A DNA stretch of 64,000 bases, taken from Auraticoccus monumenti. GTDB lineage: Bacteria > Actinomycetota > Actinomycetes > Propionibacteriales > Propionibacteriaceae. The DNA lies in contig NZ_LT629688.1 of assembly GCF_900101785.1 (NCBI RefSeq), positions 744,001 through 808,000 on the forward strand. Reading direction: 5' to 3'. The position numbers and the translations under genes are program-made. The notes beneath the pieces are model-generated. The model did not search any database and was not told the DNA's origin. It was given only the letters and a program-made list of their open reading frames with translations. Below are positions 50,477 to 58,459 of this stretch, in pieces; the first letter of the stretch is position 1; every line of letters starts with the position of its first letter.

Positions 50477-51067
50477 TCAGGGTTTCGTCGGTGGCGGAGC
50501 GGCTCTGTCGGTCAACCAGTCCTCACGCGTGATGCTGTAGACCACTGGGCCGCGGTCTGCCGCTAGCAGCGGCTCGTTCCCTTCTCGGTGCTCGGTGCGC
50601 CGGTGGCTCATGCCCAGCCTGGTCATCACCCGACGACTCGGTTCGTTCACCGCCATCGTCTCCGCCCAGACCTCCTGCAGAGCCACCGTGGCGAACCCGT
50701 GCTCGAGGAGAGCCCAGGCTCCCTCGGCGGCGTAGCCCTGGCGCCAGTGTCGACGCGCGAGCCTCCAGCCCGCCTCCGCGCTCGCCGGTGCGGCGGGCAC
50801 GGGCCGGGCTGGTGAGAGGTCCCACCAGCCGAGGAAGGCGTCGTCGCCGACGCTCCGTCCCACCCACCAGCCAAGACCGACCGCGTCGGCGTCGCGGTCA
50901 GCACAGACCGGCGCCCAGTAGGCGCGCGCCTCTTCCACGGACCGCGCTCGGCCCAGGATGTGCTGCAGCACCTCGGCGTCGGCGTCCAGCTCCACCAGCA
51001 GGGGCAGGTGCCCGCTGGTCATGGGCTCGAGCCGGATGCGCGAGGTGGTCAGGACAGGACGAGTCAT
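50477..51067 (-). CDS. GNAT family N-acetyltransferase (RimJ/RimL-like)
   Basis: A 196-residue acetyltransferase of the Acetyltransf_3 group. LTTSRIRLEPMTSGHLPLLV is the usual start, AEAGWRLARRHWRQGYAAEG contains the acetyl-CoA pyrophosphate-binding motif (R/QxxGxA form RQGYAAEG), and AVNEPSRRVMTRLGM is motif B. It acetylates a small amine or protein N-terminus; the substrate is unknown. GATGAT lies 6 nt before the ATG, so a leaderless transcript is likely. Its end is convergent with DUF4235. Confidence 0.92.
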   Translation of the reverse strand: MTRPVLTTSRIRLEPMTSGHLPLLVELDADAEVLQHILGRARSVEEARAYWAPVCADRDADAVGLGWWVGRSVGDDAFLGWWDLSPARPVPAAPASAEAGWRLARRHWRQGYAAEGAWALLEHGFATVALQEVWAETMAVNEPSRRVMTRLGMSHRRTEHREGNEPLLAADRGPVVYSITREDWLTDRAAPPPTKP

Positions 51068-51073
51068 CCACCC

Positions 51074-51079
51074 ATCATC
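51074..51079 (-). promoter_or_regulatory. -10 box (GATGAT) of the GNAT gene
   Basis: On the minus strand GATGAT is followed by 6 nt and the ATG at 51067, with no ribosome binding site. Confidence 0.42.
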
Positions 51080-51293
51080 CGTCTCGGACCCTGCCGCCGG
51101 GCCCATCAGCCGCCCCGCCCGAGTGACCCTCTCGTGAGCCGATCTCCACCGACACACGGCGGATCGTGACTCGGCACCCAGCACGTCGCCTGCTCGAGAT
51201 CTCTGATCGACCGGGGTGGCGTGGTCGTCCTCCCCGGGCCACCGCTCGTCGGACCCGCGCGTTAAACCGTGGGCAGGTCGACCCCTGAGCCGA

Positions 51294-51299
51294 CAGGCT
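51294..51299 (+). promoter_or_regulatory. -10 box (CAGGCT) of the APH-like gene
   Basis: CAGGCT is followed by 6 nt and the ATG at 51306. The GTTAAA further upstream (51261-51266) is the only AT-rich patch nearby. Confidence 0.4.
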
Positions 51300-51305
51300 G
51301 CTCGG

Positions 51306-52199
51306 ATGGACCCCCACCCGATCACGCCCGACGACGCCTGCCGCGTGGTGGCGGCCGCGCTCGGGGTGCCCACCCCGTCCGCCCGCCGCCTGGCCGGCTC
51401 CGTCACCAACCAGGACTTCCTGGTCGAGCTCGCCGACGGCGGGAGGGTGGTGGTGAAGACGGGTCCGGCGGCCGAGATCGCCGCCGAGGTCTGGACGCTG
51501 CCCCAGGCGCGGTCCTCCGGGGTGCTGGTGCCGGACCTCCTGGTGGGCGACCCGGGCGGCGCCCTCCTCGGGACGCCGCTGCTGGTGATCGAGTGGCTGC
51601 CCGGTGAGCAGCCGCCGTCGGCCCGGGCCGTGCAGGAGGCCGGCCGCCAGCTGCGTGCCCTGCACGCCACCCCCAGGGGTGGCGCCGGACCGCTGGTGCT
51701 CCCCGACGGCGCCACCGGCGACGCCGCCCGGGGCGAGCACGACACCTGGCCGCACCAGCTGGAGGCGGTGCGGGCCGAGCTGGACGTCGTCGTCGAGGCC
51801 GGTCTGCTGGACGCCGCGACCGCGCGGGTGGTCGACGCCGCGGCGCGCAGGCTGGCAGCGGGCCGCTGGGCCGAGCCGGGCGTGCTGCTGCACGGCGACC
51901 TCAAGGCCGACCACGTCTTCTCCGTGGGCGACCGGCTCACCGGCGTCATCGACTGGGGCGCGGCGGCGGTCGGCGACCCGTGGTGGGACCTGGCCCGGGC
52001 CTCGATGATGACCCCGGAGCACTTCGCCGCCCTGCTCGACGGCTACGGCGCCTTCCCCACCGCGGCGCTCGAGCACCGGATGACGGTCTACGTGGCCCTG
52101 TGGAACGCCTGGTCGCTGGCCAGCGAGCACCGCGCCGGCGGCGACTGGTTCGCCGTCTACCAGGGGCGCATCGCCCGGGCCGCCGCCGACCTGGTCTGA
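51306..52199 (+). CDS. aminoglycoside phosphotransferase (APH) family kinase
   Basis: A 297-residue small-molecule kinase. The nucleotide-binding Lys51 is in GGRVVVKTG, the catalytic loop is HGDLKADH (Asp198), and the metal-binding Asp216 is in GVIDWGAA. The catalytic-loop Asn that usually completes HGDxxxxN is replaced by His203, seen in some APH sub-families. Family members phosphorylate aminoglycosides, choline, homoserine or sugars; real drug resistance should not be assumed. It lies 74 bp upstream of an amidohydrolase gene but probably has a separate promoter. Confidence 0.86.
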   Translation: MDPHPITPDDACRVVAAALGVPTPSARRLAGSVTNQDFLVELADGGRVVVKTGPAAEIAAEVWTLPQARSSGVLVPDLLVGDPGGALLGTPLLVIEWLPGEQPPSARAVQEAGRQLRALHATPRGGAGPLVLPDGATGDAARGEHDTWPHQLEAVRAELDVVVEAGLLDAATARVVDAAARRLAAGRWAEPGVLLHGDLKADHVFSVGDRLTGVIDWGAAAVGDPWWDLARASMMTPEHFAALLDGYGAFPTAALEHRMTVYVALWNAWSLASEHRAGGDWFAVYQGRIARAAADLV

Positions 52200-52273
52200 G
52201 AGCGGGCCCTCCCCAGCGGGCACGGCGTGCTGTACGTTCGAGGACCACGGCGGCACCGACTCCCAGGAGCGCG

Positions 52274-53593
52274 ATGAGCGACGCACCCACCCCGGTCGAC
52301 CCGTTCCTGCTGCGCCAGCTGCGCACGGAGACCGAGGCCCGGGCCAGCAGGGTCCAGGCCACCTCGTCGACCGCCACCGGCGCCCCGGAGGAGCTCCGCG
52401 AGGCGGTGGCCGGCGCCACCGGCGGGCTGGCCGAGGAGCTGGTGCGGCTCTCCCACGACCTGGCCGAGCACCCCGAGGTGGCCTTCGAGGAGCACCGGTC
52501 CGCAGCCGTCCTGGCCGAGGCGGCGGAGCAGCACGGCATCACGGTGCAGCGCGGCGCCCACGGCCTGGAGACGGCGCTGCGCGCCGAGGTGGGACGGGCG
52601 GACGGGCCGACCATCGCCATCCTGTCCGAGTACGACGCCCTGCCGGGGATCGGTCACGGCTGCGGCCACAACATCATCGCCACCACCGGGCTGGGCGCCT
52701 TCCTGGCGCTGGCCGCGCTGGGCGAGCGGCTCCCCGGTCGGGTGGTCTGGATGGGCACGCCGGCGGAGGAGGGCGGCTCGGGCAAGGAGCTGATGGCCCG
52801 CGACGGCGCCTTCGACGACGTCGACGCGGCGATCATGCTGCACCCGTTCACCCACGACCTCGCCGACTCGGTGTTCCTGGGACGCCGCCAGCTGCGGGCC
52901 ACCTTCACCGGCATCACCTCCCACGCCTCCGCGCAGCCGTTCATGGGCCGCAACGCGTTGGACGCGGTGAACCTGATGTACACCGGCGTCGGCCTGCACC
53001 GCCAGCAGATGCCCCCGACCGACCGGGTGCACGGGGTGGTCACCGACGGCGGCGAGCGCCCCAACGTCATCCCCGAGCGGGCCGAGATGCTGTTCTACGT
53101 GCGCAGCCAGTACCCCGAGACCCTGCGCATCCTCAGCGAGCGGATGGACGACATCGGCCGCGGTGCCGCGCTGATGGCCGGCTGCACGGTCGAGCTGGCC
53201 TGGGACGAGTCCCCGCCGTACCTGCCGCTGCGCACCAACCAGCCGCTGGCGCTGAGCTGGAACCGCCGCTACGGCGAGCGCGGCCACACCGTGCTGCCGC
53301 CGGACGTCCTGCCCAGCACCTTCGCCGGCTCCACGGACTTCGGCAACGTCTCCTACCGTGTCCCGGGGCTGCACGCCATGGTCGGGATCAGCGAGGACGA
53401 CATCTCCCTGCACACCCGCGAGTTCGCCGCCGCCGCGGTCACCCCGGCGGCTGACGCCGTGCTGGTCGACGCCACCGGCGCGCTGGCCAACGTGGCCCTG
53501 GACTGGTTGTGCGACGACGAGCTGCGCCGCCAGGCCGCCGAGGACTTCGCCGCCGCCGGCGGTGCCCTGGACGTGAGCACCTACTTCGACTGA
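52274..53593 (+). CDS. M20 family amidohydrolase (AbgB/peptidase M20D-like)
   Basis: A 439-residue metallo-hydrolase. LSHDLAEHPEVAFEEHRSAA is the typical M20 start. IAILSEYDALPGIGHGCGHN gives the metal ligands, TPAEEGGSGKELM the catalytic Glu-Glu, and the dimerisation domain follows (RRQLRATFTGITSHASAQPF). CGHNIIATTGLGAF and the length match AbgB-type p-aminobenzoyl-glutamate hydrolases. An AbgT transporter gene follows after 27 bp, so import and cleavage of an acyl- or aminobenzoyl-amino acid is likely. CAGGAG precedes the ATG; TACGTT at 52233-52238 may be the -10. Confidence 0.92.
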   Translation: MSDAPTPVDPFLLRQLRTETEARASRVQATSSTATGAPEELREAVAGATGGLAEELVRLSHDLAEHPEVAFEEHRSAAVLAEAAEQHGITVQRGAHGLETALRAEVGRADGPTIAILSEYDALPGIGHGCGHNIIATTGLGAFLALAALGERLPGRVVWMGTPAEEGGSGKELMARDGAFDDVDAAIMLHPFTHDLADSVFLGRRQLRATFTGITSHASAQPFMGRNALDAVNLMYTGVGLHRQQMPPTDRVHGVVTDGGERPNVIPERAEMLFYVRSQYPETLRILSERMDDIGRGAALMAGCTVELAWDESPPYLPLRTNQPLALSWNRRYGERGHTVLPPDVLPSTFAGSTDFGNVSYRVPGLHAMVGISEDDISLHTREFAAAAVTPAADAVLVDATGALANVALDWLCDDELRRQAAEDFAAAGGALDVSTYFD

Positions 53594-53620
53594 CCCACCC
53601 CCACCCGCGACGGGAGCACC

Positions 53621-55216
53621 ATGAGCACCGCCACCGCACCGCTCACCCGCACCGACCGCCTGCTCGCGGGGGTGGAACGCGCCGGCAACAAGCTGCCCGA
53701 CCCGTTCATCCTGTTCCTGGGGCTGTTCCTGCTGGTGGGGATCATCTCGACCGTGCTGGACCTGGCCGGCACCGAGGTGACGCTGCCCGGGGCGGAGGAG
53801 CCGCGGGCGGTCCGGGGCCTGTTCACCAGCGCCGGGCTGACCTGGTTCACCACCAGCGTCGGGGAGAACTTCATCGGCTTCCCGCCGCTGCAGACGGTGC
53901 TGACCATCCTGCTGGCCGTCACCGTGGCCGAGCGGACGGGCTTCCTCGGCGCGGGCGTCCGGCTGCTGCTCGGGTCCGCACCCCGCTGGGCGCTGCCCTA
54001 CGCGGTCGGGATCGTGGGCGTCACCTCCTCGGTGATGGCCGACGCCTGCATGATCGTCATCCCACCGCTGGCCGCGATGGTGTTCAAGGCAGCCGGCCGG
54101 CACCCGATGGCCGGGCTCATCGGTGGGTTCGCCGCCGCGGGCGCCGGCTACTCCACCTCCCCGCTGGTCACCAGCCTGGACGCCCTGTTCGCCGGCATCA
54201 CCAACAGCGTCACCACCGGTCTGCCCGACCCGGGCGCCACCGTCACCCCGATCTCCAACTACTTCTTCAACGTCGCCGCCTCCGTCGTGCTGGCGCTGCT
54301 GGCCGGGTTCGTGATCGACCGGGTGATCGAGCCGCGGATGGTGCGCGAGGGCGTCCCCACCGAGGAGGTCGCCGAGACCGACGAGGGCACGCTGGACGAC
54401 GCCGAGACGTCGGGGCAGGTGCGCGAGGCCACCCCGATGTCGGCCACCCTGACCGCGCCGGAGAAGCGCGGGTTCGTGGTGGCCGCGCTCGTGACGGCAG
54501 GGCTGGCCGCGGTGCTGGCGGTGGCCATGCTGGCGCCCGCGTCGCCGTGGCGGAACCCCGACGGCGGCTTCCTGCCGGAGTCACCGCTGCTGGACTCCGT
54601 GGTGTTCATCGTCTTCGCGCTGTTCCTGGCCCCCGGTCTGGTCTACGGCTTCGTGGCCGGCACCCTGCGCACGGCCGCCGACGTCCCCAAGGTGATGGGC
54701 CAGGGCATCAAGGACATGTCCTCGTTCATCGTGCTGGCCTTCATGCTCGGGCAGTTCATCGCCCTCTTCAACTGGTCCAACGTCGGCTCGGTGCTGGCGG
54801 TCAACGGGGCCCGCGGCCTCGAGGGCGCCGGGCTGGTCGGCTTCCCCGCGGTGCTCGGCTTCATGGTGCTGTGCTCGCTGCTCAACCTGTTCATCGTCAG
54901 CGGGTCGTCGATGTGGACGCTGGTGGGCGCGGTGTTCGTGCCGATGTTCGCCCTGCTCGGGTTCGAGCCCGGGTTCATCCAGGGCGCCTTCCGCGTCGGC
55001 GACTCCGCCACCCAGGTGATCACGCCGATGAACCCGTACCTGTTCGTGCTGCTGATGATGGTGAAGCGCTACGAGCCCGGCGCCGGGCTGGGCACGGTGA
55101 TATCGCGGATGCTGCCCTTCGTGGTGCCCTTCTGGCTGGCCTGGGCCGGCGTCCTGGCCGTCTTCTACTTCGCCGGTCTGGACATGGGCCCGGGGGTGGG
55201 CATCCGCATCCCCTGA
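53621..55216 (+). CDS. AbgT family transporter
   Basis: A 531-residue secondary transporter with about eleven to twelve hydrophobic helices. PDPFILFLGLFLLVGIISTV at the start, NFIGFPPLQTVLTILLAVTV and GVTSSVMADACMIVIPPLAA are AbgT hallmarks. An acidic cytoplasmic loop (EEVAETDEGTLDDAETSGQV) lies in the middle. E. coli AbgT imports p-aminobenzoyl-glutamate; other members export sulfonamides. Linkage to the M20 amidohydrolase points to import of an N-acyl amino acid as nutrient or folate-breakdown salvage. Confidence 0.94.
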   Translation: MSTATAPLTRTDRLLAGVERAGNKLPDPFILFLGLFLLVGIISTVLDLAGTEVTLPGAEEPRAVRGLFTSAGLTWFTTSVGENFIGFPPLQTVLTILLAVTVAERTGFLGAGVRLLLGSAPRWALPYAVGIVGVTSSVMADACMIVIPPLAAMVFKAAGRHPMAGLIGGFAAAGAGYSTSPLVTSLDALFAGITNSVTTGLPDPGATVTPISNYFFNVAASVVLALLAGFVIDRVIEPRMVREGVPTEEVAETDEGTLDDAETSGQVREATPMSATLTAPEKRGFVVAALVTAGLAAVLAVAMLAPASPWRNPDGGFLPESPLLDSVVFIVFALFLAPGLVYGFVAGTLRTAADVPKVMGQGIKDMSSFIVLAFMLGQFIALFNWSNVGSVLAVNGARGLEGAGLVGFPAVLGFMVLCSLLNLFIVSGSSMWTLVGAVFVPMFALLGFEPGFIQGAFRVGDSATQVITPMNPYLFVLLMMVKRYEPGAGLGTVISRMLPFVVPFWLAWAGVLAVFYFAGLDMGPGVGIRIP

Positions 55217-55284
55217 GGCCACGTCGCACCCCGGTCCGCGACACCGGCTGGACCGCGACGCCGTCGCTCCGGTGGAGTGGGGCC

Positions 55285-55761
55285 ATGACGACTCCCTGGG
55301 TGGTGCTCACCGCGCTGACCGCCCTGGCCGCGGCGGCCTGCGGCGGCGCCTTCCTCACCTACTCGACGTTCACCACCAGGGCGCTGGGCCGGCTGCCCGG
55401 CCCGTCCGGGCTGGCGGCGATGCAGGAGGTGAACCGGGCCGCGCCGCGGTCGGCGTCCTTCATGGCCCTGGTGTTCGGCCCGGCGCTGCTGGGCGTGGTC
55501 CTCGCGGTGCGCGCCGTGCTGGCCTGGCAGGGACCGGCGTCGGCTCTCGTGATCGCCGGGGCGCTCACCCACCTGCTCGGGGTGGCCGTGGTCACCGCCG
55601 CCTTCCACGTCCCCCGCAACGACCGGCTGGCCCGCCTGGACCCGCAGACCGACGCCGGGTCCTGGCCCGGGTGGCTCCGCAGCTGGGTGGCCGGCAACCA
55701 CGTCCGCACGGTCTCCGGGCTGCTGGCCGGCACCCTGCTGCTGGCCTCGCTGCTGGTCTGA
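55285..55761 (+). CDS. DUF1772 (anthrone oxygenase-like) membrane protein
   Basis: A 158-residue protein with four hydrophobic helices (VVLTALTALAAAACGGAFLT, FMALVFGPALLGVVLAVRAV, ALVIAGALTHLLGVAVVTAA, VSGLLAGTLLLASLLV). FHVPRNDRLARLD between helices 3 and 4 and SWVAGNHVRTVSGL are conserved DUF1772 motifs with a histidine and an asparagine. Members are annotated as anthrone oxygenase family without proof of that activity in most bacteria. GGAG lies 7 nt before the ATG. It is probably monocistronic and ends at a long hairpin. Confidence 0.88.
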   Translation: MTTPWVVLTALTALAAAACGGAFLTYSTFTTRALGRLPGPSGLAAMQEVNRAAPRSASFMALVFGPALLGVVLAVRAVLAWQGPASALVIAGALTHLLGVAVVTAAFHVPRNDRLARLDPQTDAGSWPGWLRSWVAGNHVRTVSGLLAGTLLLASLLV

Positions 55762-55820
55762 CCGGCGCCGATCCGGCGGTCGAGCTCCGCCGGTCGTCCC
55801 AGCCGCCGGTGTCAGCGACA

Positions 55821-55870
55821 CCAGCGCACGACGTCCCGCCGCGTCGTCGCGGCGGGACGTCGTGCGCTGG
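55821..55870. terminator. 23-bp perfect stem hairpin between convergent genes
   Basis: The 23 bases at 55821-55843 are a perfect reverse complement of 55848-55870, with a 4-nt TCGT loop. It starts 60 bp after the DUF1772 stop and ends 26 bp before the SPFH stop. A bidirectional terminator is the simplest reading. There is no T-tract. Confidence 0.8.
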
Positions 55871-55895
55871 CTCCCGCGCGTGGCCGGTGGTCGGC

Positions 55896-57131
55896 TCAGG
55901 ACCCGCTGGTGGGGCTCCCGGGCGAGGTGAAGCCGGGGCCCTGAGCCGGCGGCTGCTGGCTCGAGGGGCCGGCGGTCGTCCGGTAGGGCGGCGGTGCGTA
56001 CGAGCCGGGCGCTCGGCCCTCGACCTGACGCGGCTCCTCCTGACGACCCAGCGGCGGCCGGCGGAGCGGGTTCTGCTGCTCCAGCGACCGGGCCTCGGCC
56101 ACCGCCTTCTCGACCGTGCGGGCGCTCTCGGCGGCGTCCTGGTGCTTCTGCTCGGCGATCTCGGCCATCACGTCGACCTTGGGCGGGGCGCTGAACTCAC
56201 CGATCGCGGACCTGAACCGCTCCCCCGCGTCGGAGTCCCCGGACCCGAGGGCGTTGCCCAGCCCCTCCAGCGCCTTGGTGACCTCGCTGGGGATGACCCA
56301 CACCTTGTTGGCGTCGCCCTTGGCGATCTCGGGCAGCATCTGCAGGTACTGGTAGGCCAGCAGCGACTGGTCAGGCTGACCGGCGTGGATGGCGCTGAAC
56401 ACCGTGGTGATGGCCTGGGCCTCACCCTCGGCGGTCAGCATCTTGGCCTGCCGCTCGGCCTGGGCGCGCAGCACCTGGGACTCCCGGTCACCCTGGGCCC
56501 GGAGGATGGCCGACTCGCGGTCACCGCCGGCGGACAGGATCTGGGACTGCCGCTGACCCTCGGCCAGCAGGATCTGGGCGCGCTTCTCGCGCTCGGCCCG
56601 GGCGCCCTTCTCCATCGCGTCGCGGATCGTGGGCGGCGGCTCGATCGAGCGGAGCTCCACCCGGTTGACCTTGATCCCCCACTTGCCGGTGGCCTCGTCC
56701 AGCACCAGCCGCAGCTTGCCGTTGATCTCCTCGCGGCTGGTCAGGGTCTGCTCCAGGTCGAGCCCGCCGATGATGTTGCGGAGCGTGGTCTGGGTCAGCT
56801 GCTCGATGGCGGCGGTGTAGTCCTGGGCCTCGTAGTTCGCGCGGACCGGGTCGATCACCTGGAAGTAGATGACGGAGTCGATCGAGACCATCAGGTTGTC
56901 CTCGGTGATCACGCCCTGCGGCGGGAAGGGGACGACCTGCTCGCGCATGTCGAGGGTCTCGGTGACGCGGTCGATGAACGGGATCACCAGGTGCGGACCG
57001 GGGTCGAGCTGGCGGTGGAACTTGCCCAGCCGCTCGACGATGCCCACCCGCTGCTGCCGGACGATGCGCACCGACATCACCAGCATCGTGGCGACCAGCA
57101 CCAGCACCAGGATCGTGAGGACGTACTCCAT
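55896..57131 (-). CDS. SPFH/Band 7 (stomatin-like) membrane protein
   Basis: A 411-residue stomatin-type scaffold. One N-terminal transmembrane helix (EYVLTILVLVLVATMLVMSV) leads to the SPFH domain (QQRVGIVERLGKFHRQLDPG, DMREQVVPFPPQGVITEDNL, YFQVIDPVRANYEAQDYTAA). A long coiled coil rich in Arg, Glu, Ala and Gln follows (REKRAQILLAEGQRQSQILS), and the C-terminal 70 residues are disordered and Pro/Gln/Ser-rich. It oligomerises at the membrane and is thought to organise or protect proteases. It is coupled to the upstream NfeD gene by a 1-nt overlap (TGATG). Confidence 0.95.
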   Translation of the reverse strand: MEYVLTILVLVLVATMLVMSVRIVRQQRVGIVERLGKFHRQLDPGPHLVIPFIDRVTETLDMREQVVPFPPQGVITEDNLMVSIDSVIYFQVIDPVRANYEAQDYTAAIEQLTQTTLRNIIGGLDLEQTLTSREEINGKLRLVLDEATGKWGIKVNRVELRSIEPPPTIRDAMEKGARAEREKRAQILLAEGQRQSQILSAGGDRESAILRAQGDRESQVLRAQAERQAKMLTAEGEAQAITTVFSAIHAGQPDQSLLAYQYLQMLPEIAKGDANKVWVIPSEVTKALEGLGNALGSGDSDAGERFRSAIGEFSAPPKVDVMAEIAEQKHQDAAESARTVEKAVAEARSLEQQNPLRRPPLGRQEEPRQVEGRAPGSYAPPPYRTTAGPSSQQPPAQGPGFTSPGSPTSGS

Positions 57132-57601
57132 CAGCTTCCCTCCAGCCCGAGGTGGCGTGGGTAGACCACGACCACCGTCCCGTCCAGCTCGAACACCTCG
57201 ATCTCCGTGCCCACGTCGAGCTCCATCGTCTCGTCGTAGGGACGGGCCGACCACGTCTGGCCGTCCACCTTCACCTCGCCCAGCCCGTCGGCCACCGCCA
57301 CCGTGACCCGCCCCGGGCGCCCGACCAGCGTGGACACCGACGAGCGGTAGCCCGGCATGCTGCGGACCCGGGCCAGCAGGGTCGGCCGGAGCAGCCCCAG
57401 CGACAGCCCCGAGACCGAGGCCGCGACCAGAGCCTGCAGCCACCACAGGTCCGGGGCGACGACGGCGGTCAGCCCGCCGGCCAGCGCCCCGGCGGCGAGC
57501 ATGATCAGGAACAGGTCGAGGGAGAGCAGCTCGGTGATCCCGAGCAGCACGGCGGCAACCATCCAGAGCGCCCAGCCGTTCTCGGACAACCAGTCGCCCA
57601 T
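57131..57601 (-). CDS. NfeD family protein
   Basis: A 156-residue NfeD1b-type protein. Three hydrophobic helices (WALWMVAAVLLGITELLSLD, LFLIMLAAGALAGGLTAVVA, LVAASVSGLSLGLLRPTLLA) are followed by an OB-fold domain (LVGRPGRVTVAVADGLGEVK, VGTEIEVFELDGTVVVVYPR). NfeD proteins partner with SPFH proteins, and the two genes form an operon here as in many bacteria. GGGAGGT precedes the ATG. Confidence 0.95.
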   Translation of the reverse strand: MGDWLSENGWALWMVAAVLLGITELLSLDLFLIMLAAGALAGGLTAVVAPDLWWLQALVAASVSGLSLGLLRPTLLARVRSMPGYRSSVSTLVGRPGRVTVAVADGLGEVKVDGQTWSARPYDETMELDVGTEIEVFELDGTVVVVYPRHLGLEGS

Positions 57602-57753
57602 GACGCACCTCCCACCCGGTGTGAGGGCCCACGGTACCTGCCGGGTGGTAGCGGCCGAGGTGGCCCGTCGGCGCCCCTCCACCGGTCGCCTGCCGGCCGG
57701 TTACCGGGACCGTCGCGGGTGAGGCCCTCGTCACACGGCGGTGACGGCGGCAG

Positions 57754-58422
57754 CTAGACCGCAGGGTCACCGAAGAGCGCTCGCAGCGGGAGCCCGAGGG
57801 CCGCGCCCGCCGGCAGCTGGAGTGCGGCGGCCGAGCGGGGGTGGGCCGACAGGTCGGCGCGGCGTGCCACGTCGGGGTCCAGCGGCTGGGCGTTCGACGG
57901 CCCGAGCACCAGGTGCCCGTGCACCCACTCGGTGAGGAACAGGGTGGCGTCGGCGGCCCGGGCCAGGTCCCAGCCGAGACGGTTCTCGAAGAAGGTCAGC
58001 AGCGCCTCGTGCAGCGCCAGCGCACCCGCTCCGACCACCCGCTGACCGGCCAGCAGCTCCACCAGCCGGGGCGAGCCCTCGAAGTGCTCCAGCACGTGCT
58101 GCAGGAACCGCCGCAGCGTCTCGCGGGGGTCCTCCGGAGGTCCCCCGGCCCCGACCGGCTGGTCCGGACCCCGCGACCCCTCGGGGAGCAGGAGGTCGAG
58201 GTCGAGGCGGGCCAGGAAGGCGTCGGCGAGGTCGTTGCGCAGCGCGGCCATGGTCGGCACGTAGGTGTAGACGGCGTTGGGTGCCGTCCCGGCCTCCCGG
58301 GCCACGGCCCGCAGCGACAGCCCGGCCAGCCCCTCGGCACGCAGGACCCGCTCCGCCGCGGCCAGCACCGCCTCCCGGGACAGGTCCCCGCGAGGGCCAC
58401 GTCGTCGTCCCGGCCCGTCCAC
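57754..58422 (-). CDS. TetR/AcrR family transcriptional regulator
   Basis: A 222-residue repressor. RGDLSREAVLAAAERVLRAE and VAREAGTAPNAVYTYVPTMA are the helix-turn-helix, and the C-terminal part resembles the TetR_C_11-type domain. GTG 58422 lies 6 nt after a minus-strand -10 box (TAGCAT). It is divergent from a CPBP gene with only 23 bp between the two start codons, so both promoters overlap and both transcripts are probably leaderless. Mutual control of the two genes is inferred. Confidence 0.9.
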   Translation of the reverse strand: MDGPGRRRGPRGDLSREAVLAAAERVLRAEGLAGLSLRAVAREAGTAPNAVYTYVPTMAALRNDLADAFLARLDLDLLLPEGSRGPDQPVGAGGPPEDPRETLRRFLQHVLEHFEGSPRLVELLAGQRVVGAGALALHEALLTFFENRLGWDLARAADATLFLTEWVHGHLVLGPSNAQPLDPDVARRADLSAHPRSAAALQLPAGAALGLPLRALFGDPAV

Positions 58423-58428
58423 GGCGAC

Positions 58429-58459
58429 ATGCTAGCGTTCGGTTTGTGCAGCGAACAAA
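58429..58459. promoter_or_regulatory. overlapping divergent leaderless promoters and operator
   Basis: Minus-strand -10 TAGCAT (58429-58434, 6 nt before GTG 58422) overlaps plus-strand -10 TAGCGT (58433-58438, 7 nt before GTG 58446). GTTCG (58437-58441)/CGAAC (58452-58456) and TTTGT (58443-58447)/ACAAA (58455-58459) form inverted repeats that run into the CPBP coding start, a likely TetR operator. Confidence 0.6.

Noticed and set aside
51306-52199. Antibiotic resistance gene (aminoglycoside phosphotransferase)
   Set aside because: Only the general APH fold is supported. The sub-family is broad, and the loop substitution and context do not point to aminoglycosides.
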